NCBI RefSeq assembly: GCF_032118995.1
Contig: NC_092665.1
Span: 10,768,512-10,832,511, forward strand
Origin: Asterias amurensis
Lineage: Eukaryota; Echinodermata; Asteroidea; Forcipulatida; Asteriidae
DNA length: 64,000 nucleotides
Direction of reading: 5' to 3'
Shown: positions 20,114 through 31,009 of the stretch, piece after piece
Position numbering within the stretch: position 1 is the first letter of the stretch
Layout: the number at the start of each line of letters is the position of its first letter
The notes under the pieces: generated by a model
The model's input: the letters and a program-made list of their open reading frames with translations, nothing else
Told to the model about the DNA's origin: nothing
Database searches by the model: none
Program-made: the position numbers and the translations under genes

Positions 20114-21058
20114 CGCGTTAGTTATTATATTGTATACGAAAATCCAAAACAACAACTTTTAACGGTCAGAAGTCTCTTTAATTTACAAAAAGGACAAAGT
20201 ATTAATTTATGATGCCAACACATACAAATACCACTTTGTTTATCGACGGTGTAATTGTGTTAAGTTTTTTGTATCACAAGATACGCTTACTTTCATTAAA
20301 AATACGCTTCATTGCTCCAAGTTCCACTTTCTTTTCTTACAAGAAATGATGTAACTCAACCAAGAGACGCTTTTCATCCCTGTTCCCTCATAAGCCCCGC
20401 TTTTAACTTCTCAAGTTAAGATGTTACACCTGAAGTAACGCTTTTATTAACTCAAAATATGCTTTTAACTATGCAAAAAGATGCAAATTAAGCGGTATAG
20501 CTTATTTTGTTTTAAAAAAGTGATTTATCTGATCAGTTCAATTAAACTCAGTTCAATTCAATTTCGATGTAATACAAAAGTACTTTGTCAACAAACTCAA
20601 GATCCCCGCTAATCTTGCTATCACAAAAGCTACAATTTTATTTAATAAACTGAAACGTTTTGCTATAACACTTTTTGTCATAACAAAATTAAGACGTTTA
20701 AGGTAATGCTAAGAAATATGGAGCCTCCTTAAATCCACGTTAAATTAACGCCCCAAACACTCTTCAGCACAGTAGTGTTGTTGCAACAACAAAGTTGTTC
20801 AAACTACAGGAATTTCCTACGTATTGGTATAATGTTCTCGTCTTACCAATAGGAGCTTAACAACTCAACTTTTACTCTCAGTTGAACCTTGTTTTAGTAA
20901 GTTATTGAATATCTTTAATATTAGCATGTGATTGTTGCAACAGAAATGAAAGCGCCGTATCTTTTACCGCGGTAGCACAATTTTAATTTATAGCGGTGGA
21001 TTATAACGACTTCTTTAAACCAAGTATTTTCCCTGGCGAAACGAGGTGGTTGTATTAT
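20114..21058. other. unassigned spacer after the tRNA array
   Basis: AT-rich, no reading frame of note, no RNA fold recognised. ACGCTT and TACGCTT words recur between 20280 and 20470 but without a fixed period. Confidence 0.5.
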
Positions 21059-21158
21059 GGGTGCGTTCGTTTAGCTTCTCTGGGTCGACCCCGTTCTGCC
21101 CCGGTACGTTCGAATAGCTTTGACGGGGCTCACCCAGGGAAGCTAAACGAACGCACCC
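21059..21158. mobile_element. hairpin MITE, 100 bp
   Basis: GGGTGCGTTCGTTTAGCTTC at the left and GAAGCTAAACGAACGCACCC at the right are perfect inverted ends. CTGGGT/ACCCAG and GACCCCGT/ACGGGGCT extend the arms. Confidence 0.9.
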
Positions 21159-22535
21159 TATGTTCCTGTACTTAATAGCTGTTTTGGGTATTAACGAATA
21201 ATACCGCCGGGAGCGGTACAGGTATGTTTGAGAGCGCCCTCCCGCGGTCAAACATACGGTTCATCGAACCCGCTTGTATCTGTATTCTCGCGGATGACAC
21301 CGTCTTTTTGTGTGTATTATCATAATACATTTTCGATACAAAATTTGTATAACTTGGTTTTGTTTTGCCTTGTGTTTGTTGTCTCAGCCCGAAATAGCTG
21401 CTTGAATTCGGTCAACATTTCAGACCAGATGCTTTCGAAAAAAGAATCCCACGGTTTTGGGTGGAAATGCTATTTTTGTATCGAAAGTAGGACTCGGAAT
21501 AGAGTTGATTTTGCCCATTGTGTCATGTATTATCAGTTTATACAAACTTAACATCAGAAACGAAATCTGACCTTTATTTTAAACTTCAGCTGAATATTAT
21601 AAAGTCGTCATACAAAAGGAATTGGAAGTTTAAGAAGGGATAATCATTGCAACATCAATGTGACAGTACCCTACAACAAGACTCGGAAGTGGTAGAAACG
21701 AGTCTTTGTTGTGAAAACCATTTTGACACAGTTCAGCTATCCACGGGTAACACATTTTTGAAAATAGAGTTGTTGGGACTTCCAATCATTGTTCCATTGC
21801 TCTCTTTCCAAAAGACTTAAGGCTTTGATACCTAGTTTTCAAAAATAAATTATTGATGGACTTTTGGTTCACTAGAATCCAGACAACGTTATGGGTTTGC
21901 CTACCTTCCACGACTTTGTGACTTTGTAGTTTTCCGATGGCAGTCGGGACCTCCCATTGTCCCCTTTTTGGTAATAATTAATTTGCTGGGCAAGCACAGC
22001 TCCCATTTGTTTTGTACACCTTTTCCAATTGTGGCTTTAAACCGAACCGTGGACTCCATTGTCTTCCTTTGCTATAGGTCCTCGGTTTGAATGTGTATAC
22101 CTACTTATTGATATGCACTTTTACATAACTAAAAACAGAATCTTATGAATAACAACCAAAGCCAAATAAATTAGAGCTTGAACATTGGGTCTATCCAATC
22201 TTTTGACCGAATTTCGAGGCAACTATTTTAACGGCAAAAACACAGAACAAATTGTGGCTGATTCGTTCTTCAAATACCTGCATTAAAGTATGATGTCAAC
22301 TTTAAAAATATTACACATTTAAAAAGACAAACAAAACTTGTTTTTGTGATTGGGCTACATTCATGTCGAGTGATACATTAACATATTAATACAATATCCC
22401 TAAAGTTTCAAATTGTTTTATAATACATTTTTGAAGTTAGAAATTACCAAACGTTCTTTGAATGAACACAGATTCGTATATGCTAATTTGTCTGCAGTAA
22501 GTTCCAAACGGCATCACCAAAAGAAAACCGTCTGT
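21159..22535. other. 3' flank of gene 2, unassigned
   Basis: No gene or well-bounded repeat is supported. A short CCGCGGT/ACCGCGG word pair flanks 20960-21250. Confidence 0.4.
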
Positions 22536-22733
22536 CTATTTCTGTAGCACTTTGTATACAGCAACGTTGGAGAAATGTTTCATCCAGTTACAATAGTTTG
22601 ATATCTTTGTGTAGACTCCGGGATGTGCGGCCTCTGCGCAGCCCCTGCCCCAGCTCACAATACCTTCAAGCAGTACACCAGCCTGATGGGAGTCCGCGGT
22701 GAAGTTACTGACGATGGGTCCACCGCTGTCACC
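22536..22733 (-). CDS. gene 2 exon 5 (catalytic Ser, divergent C-terminus)
   Basis: Begins [11 protein letters not shown], continues with [18 protein letters not shown], and ends VLQK before TAG. It is 9 nt longer than in genes 1 and 3, and the last dozen codons are unrelated to theirs. Confidence 0.9.
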   Translation of the reverse strand, partial: GDSGGPIVSNFTADSHQAGVLLEGIVSWGRGCAEAAHPGVYTKISNYCNWMKHFSNVAVYKVLQK

Positions 22734-25700
22734 CTGTTCATGAATTTAAAACGCACTTGTTTATTATGTAGCTAATACTAGTTTACTGCTACGTAAGGGC
22801 CTAGTTTTAAAGTCTCCACGAGGTTTCCAAGGTAAGTGAAACGTGTAACAGGGCAGGTATATTGCTGTGTTTCCACTACTATGATAGCCAGCCTTGTGAA
22901 CCCCACCTTTTTTTGAAGGGATGGGGGGGGGGGGGGGGGGGTTGCAGAATTTTTTTTAATAGGTGTGATGTCAATATGAAACATTTACTAAACAATGGAT
23001 GGGGTGCTCATACAGCAATAATAAATACACAATAAAATAATGGAATGCTGACTTACAAAATGTTGACTTAGACAAAAGCACAACATAATTGCTTATGGCA
23101 AATCTGAAAAAAGGGTTCGGCAAAAGAACATTGACTTATTTGTGATCGTTGTTCAGTATCATATACAATTAATGCATGTGAGGAATTTGATGATTTGATG
23201 GTCATTGTTTTTGCAGAGCCTGTGTTACGTCACGGACACGTAAGTTTACCATCATGAAAGTGTATGTAGATACGCATTTAAACGGTAAGTTTTCTGTGCG
23301 ATATATTCGAGTGTTTTCTTAGCTACACATTTTCAAACGATGAGTACGTGTAACAACTGTCCCACGGCATGAGTTACTACTAGTGGTGTTTCTTAGAACT
23401 ATTTATTTACCTGGCAGGAGTCTTTACCTCCTCCTTGCACACTGGCACAGAACATGTTGTAAGTGATGGTCCCATAAGAGGCAGCGCACTCCTGATGACC
23501 GTTTGCGTATACAACCACCTCATTCAATTCGATTGAAGGCTTCCAGGTGCTTGCTATAATAATACAAACATTTAAGATTACAATCAGAGGGAAGTGTTCA
23601 GTCCCGGGTAGTGTGTCACTGGCGTGTATGTAAATGTACCTCGTGCGGTCAACACAATGTTTAGCGTAAGTGCTGACTGCACAATATATGACGAATATTT
23701 CTTGGAATGGCCTTTCATTATACTACATGGGGATTTGCCGTTATTTTTTATTTTTGCATTGCCATGAACCAGTTCTATTGCAAATATAAACGCAATTATT
23801 TTATCGTTCCAAAGTTAAGTTTGCGAAACTCACAAAAATTTGACAAAAAGCTCCGCGATAAAAATGTGGTGGTTGTGTTTTGCTAGGTCCAAATGCTTTG
23901 TGTTGACCTGGGCGCATTCCACATACCAAAAAACACCCAATCATTTCCCCCTGTTCACGAACGTCTCAAAAAATAGATATTAATGTGGAATTCTCCTGAT
24001 TCATGAAGACAAGCAGAGTATACTGCTCGAAACGTCGAGACCAAACCGGCTCTTTTCAGAGCCACCACTCCTTCATAAGAGATTTTACCCATGGTTGTAC
24101 CCGCAAGTTTACTATTCATATTTATATTTATAGTTACACGTGGCTATATATTGTGTATATCAATTGAATAAAATATTGTAATTCGTGGTATCTTATCGTG
24201 TGCGATTGCGCACAAGGCAGTGCACTTGTTCACTTCCTGCATGATTACATCCTAAACAAGATTTTCTGCCAACTCATCACTCCATTCCAGTGTTCTTGAT
24301 CGAGACCATTGGGGCAGAGTGTATATGATTTCAAATGCCTTAACAGTTACTGATGGTGTTACACGGTGTGTTTTGTTAAACTGTGAACAAATGCAACAGT
24401 CGTGATGATTAACTCCAACAACTTAAATAAAAAGTGCATTGAACAAGTCTACGTAAATATGGAGAATTATAGACGCTAGGTGGCAGCAGACAAAACGGAA
24501 ATTTCCAAGTATAGTGGATTTTAGTCTTGAATCTTCCAGTCCCAAACTTCCCTTCAACTCCGGAGAATGAGTTTACACTGAATCAGATTAACTTACGGTC
24601 AAGGTTTCCCCAGCCGCTAACGAGTAGTTCCAATCCCTTCTTTGGCTCGTTGGAACTGATACTGATGGCTTCAACGTCGCTGTTCATAGAGACGGGTGTG
24701 TGCAGTTGAATAAGGGAGATGTCGTTATCCATATTGTGGCTACCAGCACCAAAATCTTTATGATTTATCCAATTACCGTAAATAACCTGCTGATTTGGGC
24801 CATCGTGTTGATCAATGGCATGATATCCAAGACCAACCAACGTATCACTGACACGGCTTAAGAGCAAAACAGAACAAAAAACACATAATCCAAAGAAGTT
24901 GTGAAGAATAATGTCACGAGTAACAATCAAGCGTATACCTTTAAAAAAAACTCCCATCGGAAAATCATTTCCCATTAATCTTGTAACCGGTGATTGCACT
25001 TACCGCAAAGTGTACAGTTTTTTGTTTAGTTTAAGAAAAAACACATTGCTTTGCCCTTGTGTTACCCAAACGTTACTAGAAATATTTGTAACATAAAACA
25101 AGATTAGAAACAGTGAATGGTATCGAAATCAAGATATACTTACGAGCAGTGCGCAGCGGTGACAACCCACCGCTTGTTAACCAAGGTACCACCACAGTAC
25201 TGATGTTTCTGTTCGTCCATTAGTGCCACCTGATAGGGTCGGCTGTGCGGGACAGACTCATGTCCACCCACGATGAGGGAACCCAAACAGTTTGGGATCA
25301 GCACAGCTGAAAATTAAACATGTATTGATTCACCGATATTGACAAAAAATACCACACTGTGTTCCTCATGTGCTGCACATACAATCTACTCTCCAAATGT
25401 TAAGGAGTGAAAACCACTCTTTTAGGAGCCATTTGAAGGACAACACTTTTTCGAGTGGTCTTCCTCTTTTTTAGATTGAAGTTTGCATCTTTAATTGTGA
25501 TTTTTCACTCTGTCCTGGAGTGAAACCCCTCTAAAAAAACGAAATAACCACCACTCTTTTTTATAAGTTAAATGAAGGACAGCTCGAGTTGTGTTTTCCA
25601 CTCTAGTTTTACACTTTAGAGAGTAAGAGCAAACATTTACAAGATTTAATACATTCATTCTTCTTCTTGTGATCTTTTTGTATGCAGTTGGTTTGTAAAA

Positions 25701-27667
25701 ATAAGAACATTATAACTGAAAGTAAATTGTTGTTGTTTTGTTTGTGTAGTTTTGCAAGTTTAGAACTAGTTTTAGTAGATTGTTGACTAGAGAATGAGTA
25801 GAACCAGCTATTTGGAACGTTTTGATCATAAGAATTTCGTGGTAGTGCACTATTGGTAGTCAAAGACCAGTTTTCGAATTGTTTGGATCCAAACATATTC
25901 ATAAAATTGTAAATCTGTGAAAACGTTGACTCAATTGTTTGTCGAAGTTGCGAGCTAATAATGAAAGAAAAACACCCTTGTCACACGAAGTTGTGTGCTT
26001 TCAGATGCTTGATTTCAAGACCATATTCTAAATCTGAGGCCTCAAAATTAAACTCATGGAAATTTACTTCTTTCTGGAAAACTACTTCACTTCAGAGGCA
26101 GCCGTTTCTCACAATGTTTAACATCCTCGTTACCAAGTAAGGTTTTATGCTTATAATTATTTTAAGTTACTACCAATATAGTGTCCACTGGCTTTAAACA
26201 TTACCTGGCAGAAATATACACTCAGAAAACAAATGGTAAAAAGATGTTATGTAAAAAAAGTTGTGTAAGAAACTACCTAAATTAAGTAAAACACGGCCAA
26301 AAATATGTACTGATTTGTAGTGTAAAAAAATCTATACATGTTTTGAGAGTAAGTATTGCAGTTAACAAAAGTTATGTAAGATTTACCGAAGTAAAGAGAA
26401 ACTTTACATGGCATTGGTAGGTCTTACTAGGAACTGTGAAAAGAATCCGGTGTTTACAAGCAAGTTATGTTTTTTGTTTTTCCCCTCGTGTGCGCACGCG
26501 CGTCTGCGTGACAAGTTGCTAACGTCTCAGTCCATGCAGTCATGTCGTTCGTGCTCGTCGAGCAAAAGTAACAAGAATGGAGATTTTTGCTCCTAGGTGG
26601 ACGTATTAAAAGGTGAGTTTCTCAAAAGTTGTTACGATCTACAGTCATATCTACTGATGTGTGTCGTATTATTATTTGTTAGTTTTTACAACCATTCTGA
26701 CCTACATGTTTGCCATGAACTTGAAGATGTATACAGCGCTATAGTGCTGCTATAACAAAACAACATATTGCAACACGTTACAACACATGCCCACTTTATA
26801 GCGCTGCAGACATTTTCACGTTTATGACAAAAATGTAGGCCGAAATGGTTGTAAAAACTAACAAATAATAATACGACACACATCAGTCTGTGTATATGAC
26901 TGCAGACGCAATTGTCTTTGAGAAACTTACCTTTCATTACGTCCATCAAGGAGCAAAATCCCCATGCTTGTAACTTTTGCTCGACGAGCACGAACAGGCA
27001 CTAAGGCCTTACTCAAACGTTCAGACGGGAAAAGGGTACAACGGTAAAAATATGTAATTGTGTACGACTACACACAATCCAAGTAAACATTTTACCTAAA
27101 CAAACAGTAAAAAAATAGTAATTACACAGCTATAAGGTAAATTAAAGTTTTAACCCATACAAAGGGTAACGCGGAATAGTTTTACATGTCATAAAAGTGT
27201 AAGGTTTACACAATCAATGTGTAATATTTTACATATCTAGCGTTTACTTAAAATTTAGGTAAATATGTTTACTCCTAAACGAAGTAAGTTTGTAAGTGTT
27301 TGTTGTGTAAGTTTTACCCTGCAACGAACTGGTAAAAGTTTACCTAACTGTTAGCAGGTTCACCCCCTGCCTCTAAAACATGGTTTTTTTTACACAACTT
27401 GTGTAAATATTTTTCTGAGTGTACACACACGGTGTTGCGGCAAACTAAATATATAATGATACCTCACTATGCAATATCTCAAATCGAATATATATTGTTC
27501 ATGCTCTTTGTTTGTTTTACTGTAGTTGAACTGTTTTTTTTTTTCTGGAAAAATCAACCACTAGCCACATTTGTTTTACATAATTTGTTTCAGTGATTTG
27601 GATCAGTAAACATGATCTACGATATTTTAAAATGCTCACCAAGTGCAACAAGAACTATGACATTCAT
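22536..27667 (-). CDS. trypsin-like serine protease, gene 2 (5 exons)
   Basis: Exons in transcript order are 27640-27667, 25144-25306, 24597-24856, 23411-23553 and 22536-22733, giving 263 codons plus stop with intron phases 1-2-1-0. The signal peptide begins MNVIVLVAL and ends NCLG; Ser-Leu and IVGG (21-24) follow. The triad is His62, Asp109 (NDISLI) and Ser201 (GDSGGP), with the trypsin-type Asp in KDSCQ. Exon 3 is two codons shorter than in the paralogs. The C-terminus differs: after NYCNWM it runs [14 protein letters not shown] and lacks the terminal GDVNC. It faces genes 1 and 3 from the opposite strand and shares distal 5' flank with gene 1, so an inverted duplication is likely. Its TATA box is altered, so expression may differ. 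Intron 1 carries a 1.2-kb foldback element and a candidate cassette exon. Confidence 0.92.
22921..22942. repeat. poly-G run
   Basis: About 20 consecutive G inside intron 4 of gene 2, broken by a single A near the left end. Confidence 0.8.
23411..23553 (-). CDS. gene 2 exon 4
   Basis: 143 nt, encoding [34 protein letters not shown] and GGKDSCQ. The borders match exon 4 of genes 1 and 3. Confidence 0.92.
24000..24070 (+). ncRNA. hammerhead-like motif, probably a retroelement relic (gene 2 intron 3)
   Basis: CTGATTCATGAAGACA is followed by a perfect 5-bp stem AGCAG-AGTATA-CTGCT and then CGAAACGTC. The order CTGA...stem...GAAAC is that of the hammerhead core, but the first strand carries about four extra bases. 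Penelope-like elements are known to carry hammerheads. Activity is doubtful. Confidence 0.3.
24597..24856 (-). CDS. gene 2 exon 3 (catalytic Asp)
   Basis: 260 nt from a TGCTCTTAAG acceptor to GTAAGT. It carries [26 protein letters not shown] and [10 protein letters not shown]. Confidence 0.92.
25144..25306 (-). CDS. gene 2 exon 2 (IVGG, catalytic His)
   Basis: 163 nt from a TTTTCAG acceptor to GTAAGT. It encodes [14 protein letters not shown] and WVVTAAHC. Confidence 0.93.
25641..25715 (-). other. candidate 75-nt cassette exon in gene 2 intron 1
   Basis: Acceptor TTTACTTTCAG and donor GTAAAT flank 75 nt with no stop in the phase set by exon 1. Inclusion would add [25 protein letters not shown] and a Ser, and would extend the hydrophobic signal core. 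The pattern TNCI.KD..KK.EC.KS is shared with the 72-nt segment in gene 1. The length differs by three bases. Confidence 0.4.
25960..26205. mobile_element. dispersed TTAA-type repeat, copy in gene 2 intron 1
   Basis: CCTTGTCACACGAAGT, GCTTTCAGATGCTTGATTTC, AGGCAGCCGTTTCTCACAAT and AGTGTCCACTGGCTTTAAA occur in the same order as at 32096-32358, 53845-54005 and, in part, 50060-50230. The other end of such an element is visible at 59345. Confidence 0.65.
26218..27422. mobile_element. 1.2-kb foldback/TIR element (gene 2 intron 1)
   Basis: ACACTCAGAAAA and TTTTCTGAGTGT are the outer ends. The next 200-400 bp on each side are dense in short GTAAA/TTTAC words. At the centre, arms of about 200 bp (26547-26745 and 26798-26994) form a large palindrome; both carry the words GTTCGTGCTCGTCGAGCAAA and GTGTGTCGTATTATTATTTG. 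No transposase is seen, so it is non-autonomous. Confidence 0.8.
27640..27667 (-). CDS. gene 2 exon 1
   Basis: ATG at 27665-27667, MNVIVLVAL, donor GTGAGC. 28 nt as in the paralogs. Confidence 0.88.
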
Positions 27668-27990
27668 GGTGATGATTGTGGTGGTCATTGAATAATGTTA
27701 GAATGGTGCAGTCATTCGGCCGAAGTGTGGAAGACACAATTCGGTTCTGCCCTTTTTTTTAGACCGAGTCATGTTCGGAATAAGGTCTCGTCTTCCAGGT
27801 TATCTTTTGTGCGCATATTACATTTTCCCCATGCAGGTAAAAGTTGCATTGTGGCGGTAGTCAGAGATAAACCAAGATTCAAAGCTATCTTTTTTTCAAA
27901 CATGTGTCTTTTTCACATCACGGAATAATGTTACTGCTAGACAATGTGACTGCTAAGGTGTACCGATCTATAACTGTAAGTTACGTGGCA
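27668..27990 (-). promoter_or_regulatory. gene 2 promoter, TATA box altered
   Basis: The block ending GAACATGACTCGGTCTA is followed by a run of A where genes 1 and 3 have TATAAAAG. The downstream blocks CCACACTTCGGCCG and TGACTGCACCATTCTAACAT and the upstream blocks ATGCGCACAAAAGATAA and TGATGTGAAAAAGACACAT are conserved. Confidence 0.65.
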
Positions 27991-28348
27991 AATTATAAAC
28001 AACTTCAAAGCTGAACTCACGTCGACCCTACTCATTTCAAGAAATATAATTTCTTTCCAGACACCAACAAAGACAAGTGAGTGCAACTCAAACTGATCAA
28101 GCCCAACTAAACAATGGATGCACGATCTAAGCCAAACTTTCCCAATTAGGTAAGTGCAAAGTATACGGTAAAGATGTCCACAGCTGTACTACCCGATGAA
28201 ACACACGAGTACAACATTTGCACCACCCATCTCATTTCAAAGCTACTCAAAAAGGGGAGCTTTAGTACTAAGCAAGAAAAAGATTTGCTCATTTTAACAA
28301 AAAACTACACTTCAGTTTTACCTTCCTGTGCTGTAATGAGTTGACAAA

Positions 28349-28412
28349 CAGCAAACAGTACCATATCAGTACCGTATCAGTACCGTACCAGTACAGTGTC
28401 AGTACCATATCC
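28349..28412. repeat. short tandem repeat, ~11-bp unit
   Basis: CAGTACCGTAT-type units repeat about five times. Confidence 0.8.
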
Positions 28413-28565
28413 CCTTGTCACTAAAAAACAAAATTCATCATTGTTATCACATGGGAACATGTCCAACGAATGCATCTGTCCCAGTCTGTTTGTTTGTTAA
28501 AATTCTAAGTTATATTGAGAGAGCGATAAAAAGTTTAAGTTGAAACAACGGTGTCCTTTTCCTCG
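28370..28565. promoter_or_regulatory. distal 5' flank of gene 2 conserved with gene 1
   Basis: Inverted match to 7006-7200. It lies about 0.8 kb from the gene 2 ATG but about 1.65 kb from that of gene 1, a difference equal to the LINE inserted upstream of gene 1. Confidence 0.6.
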
Positions 28566-28990
28566 GGGTTTTAATGTGCATGACACAGAGGTATAGGCAT
28601 GTTTTGCACCAACTCATGTGAAAATGTTTGCCTAACACCACATGCAACAAAAAAGAGAGACAAACTCTGAACTTGTGTCTTAATGTAGATATTAATTCGT
28701 TTAATATAGTTTTTACGTTAAGAAGAATGTCTTTACTTAGATATTTGTATACACACATAACTGGAAGAGTAATCACTTCATGCATTACTTGTTTAATAAA
28801 GCGCCCTTATGCAGTGATTCATCTTATTAGATGCGACAAGTGACGTTTTGTTTTATGTCTCTTGAAACACAAATAAACATACAGTGGGCTGTTGGGAGGG
28901 GCTTTTCAAAAGTATAAAATACAGTGTTTTCAGTTTGGAACAAGAATGCGCAAGGCAGATGCATTTACAACCTGCGTGTCTCAAGCATGC

Positions 28991-30308
28991 TTAAAGGAAC
29001 ACAAATTTTTGACTCCCATAAATGGCCGACCGTGTTAGTCAGCAAACTAAAAGGAAAAACCACGCAGTTTCGAGGCAAATTTGTGTGGATCAATGGGTCG
29101 TATGAATAAAAAGTAGTATTTACTGACAAGTACTAGCAAAAAGTAAAAGCATAAACTTCCAAGTAGAAGCATTCAGTAAAAGCATCTTCTAAATTCCGTA
29201 TGAATAAACATGTTCTTTTACTGCAAAGTATTCACTTTATGCTTTGGAGTAAATACTTCCGATATACCATGGCTGAATGGCTCTTAACAAAAGGTTTCCT
29301 TTGTATTACAACTCCCATTCACGTCTACGTACGCACTCACACACACACAGCCAAAGCGGCATTTGATTTAACAGAAACATAGAAATCTTCAAGTCAGCCA
29401 TGAGGTTTTTATTCTGACAACATTTTGATGAAGACGACTCATCTGGACACACAGAATAAAAACGTGTTTGTTAAGCATTTGAAACTTGGAGTGGAGCATG
29501 ACAGCGCTGTATAGAGAAGATGAGAGCTGGATATGAGCGTAGCTATTTAACTTAAATTTAAAAGTTTTAATAATAACACAAACAACATTCTATTGAAATG
29601 CATTTAATTGTTTAAAAAATTACTTCTTCTGATTTAATGAACCTTAAGCCTTATAGATCGAGGCATTAATTTCTGAGTTGAAAAAATTCTTTATATCTTT
29701 TTAAAAAGCTTACTGTAATGATGCAAAACGGATTTTTTACAAACTTTTTTATTTTATCCTCAGCATACATAAACAAGTTTGATTAAAAGCAGTTTGAGTT
29801 TGTGTGTATTGTTTCTGTTGTGAAACACTGTGTATGTGTCTATTTAATATTTCAGTGATGTCTTTCCTTTGGACTAAAACATTTATCCTGTGAGGAACAT
29901 TCATAAACACTGTCATTTCTTCGGACGAGCCTTTTACTTCTGTGCCCAAGGTAGCTCCTGAGCTACCTTGAAAAATCACTAGTATTTACTTGCATTTTGT
30001 AGTATGTTCTCCGTTTTATTCATATGGAAGTAAGTAAGTGCTAAAATTAAAAGAATTTACTTTTTGGTAAAAGTAGATACTTTTAGCATTTTAGTAAATA
30101 CTTTTAAGTAACAGTTTTTACTTCCTTTTATTCATATGGATGGTAGTAAATACTTGAAATTTTCAAGTAAAAGTAAGTACTACTTTTTATTCATACGACC
30201 CATAGTAGTCTACTTTTAAAACATCTGTCTAACCAGATGCATTTTATAAGAAAATGTTACAAACGCTTTTCAAAGACCAACTCGATCCAAGGCAACGTGT
30301 TCCTTTAA
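28991..30308. mobile_element. TTAA-flanked MITE split by a second TIR element
   Basis: The ends TTAAAGGAAC and CAACGTGTTCCTTTAA, and the inner words TGGCCGACCGTGTTAGTC and TGTGTGGATCA, match the intact palindromic copy at 42309-42689. The left part is shortened. TTAA borders suggest a piggyBac-type target, by inference. Confidence 0.75.
29095..30201. mobile_element. TIR element, 1.1 kb, nested in the TTAA MITE
   Basis: GGGTCGTATGAATAAAAAG and CTTTTTATTCATACGACCC are perfect inverted ends, and AGTAGTA/TACTACT continues them. Subterminal parts are rich in AGTAAA/TTTACT words. No transposase is seen. The insertion point is clear from the intact host element at 42.4-42.6 kb. Confidence 0.85.
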
Positions 30309-31009
30309 TTTAAGAGATATACTCAAACTTGGAGCAGCATATCCCCGACCAAATAATTTGCCCTCCTTTGTGGCTTATTCATACTCTATTCTACATTCGC
30401 TTACAGCTTTAGTCTGATGTCGCAGTTGTTTTTTAGCATCAACCACGCAAACCTCTCCCAAAGATAGGCTATCACAAGATCTTACTAGCGACCTCAGACT
30501 TTACCCTCCCGCGTATTGTTCCATAAACCAAATTTAATAAAAACACTGACCCAGAGCGACGGCCAATCAATGAGTCTTCCAACCCCGTCTGGCTACATCT
30601 TTCATCAACATATTAGACCCACTCTACTGTTTATGATTGATTTTTTTCTGTTTTACTATGTATACAAGATGGTGATTAAAATGTTCAGCTAAATAAAACA
30701 ATACAATATCTTTTAATATTAACACAAATCTTCATAAATTAAATGATACTTGGCACCGTTTGTATATTTCTAATATAAAATTATATATTTGTATAAAATT
30801 CTACAAATGGAAGTTGGTTTACGGAGACAGCGGCAGAATGTAAAGGCATTTCATCATTATTGATGTGCATTGCCCCATTGTACTTTTTATAAGCGGTAAA
30901 AAACAAGGATTTTGCGACTCGGACCAATAAGGTTCTTCCGTTCACTTTTGAACTGCTTCCTCACGTGATGTGTATAAATAGTTTTGTTAGACTAAATATT
31001 GGGTATTCA

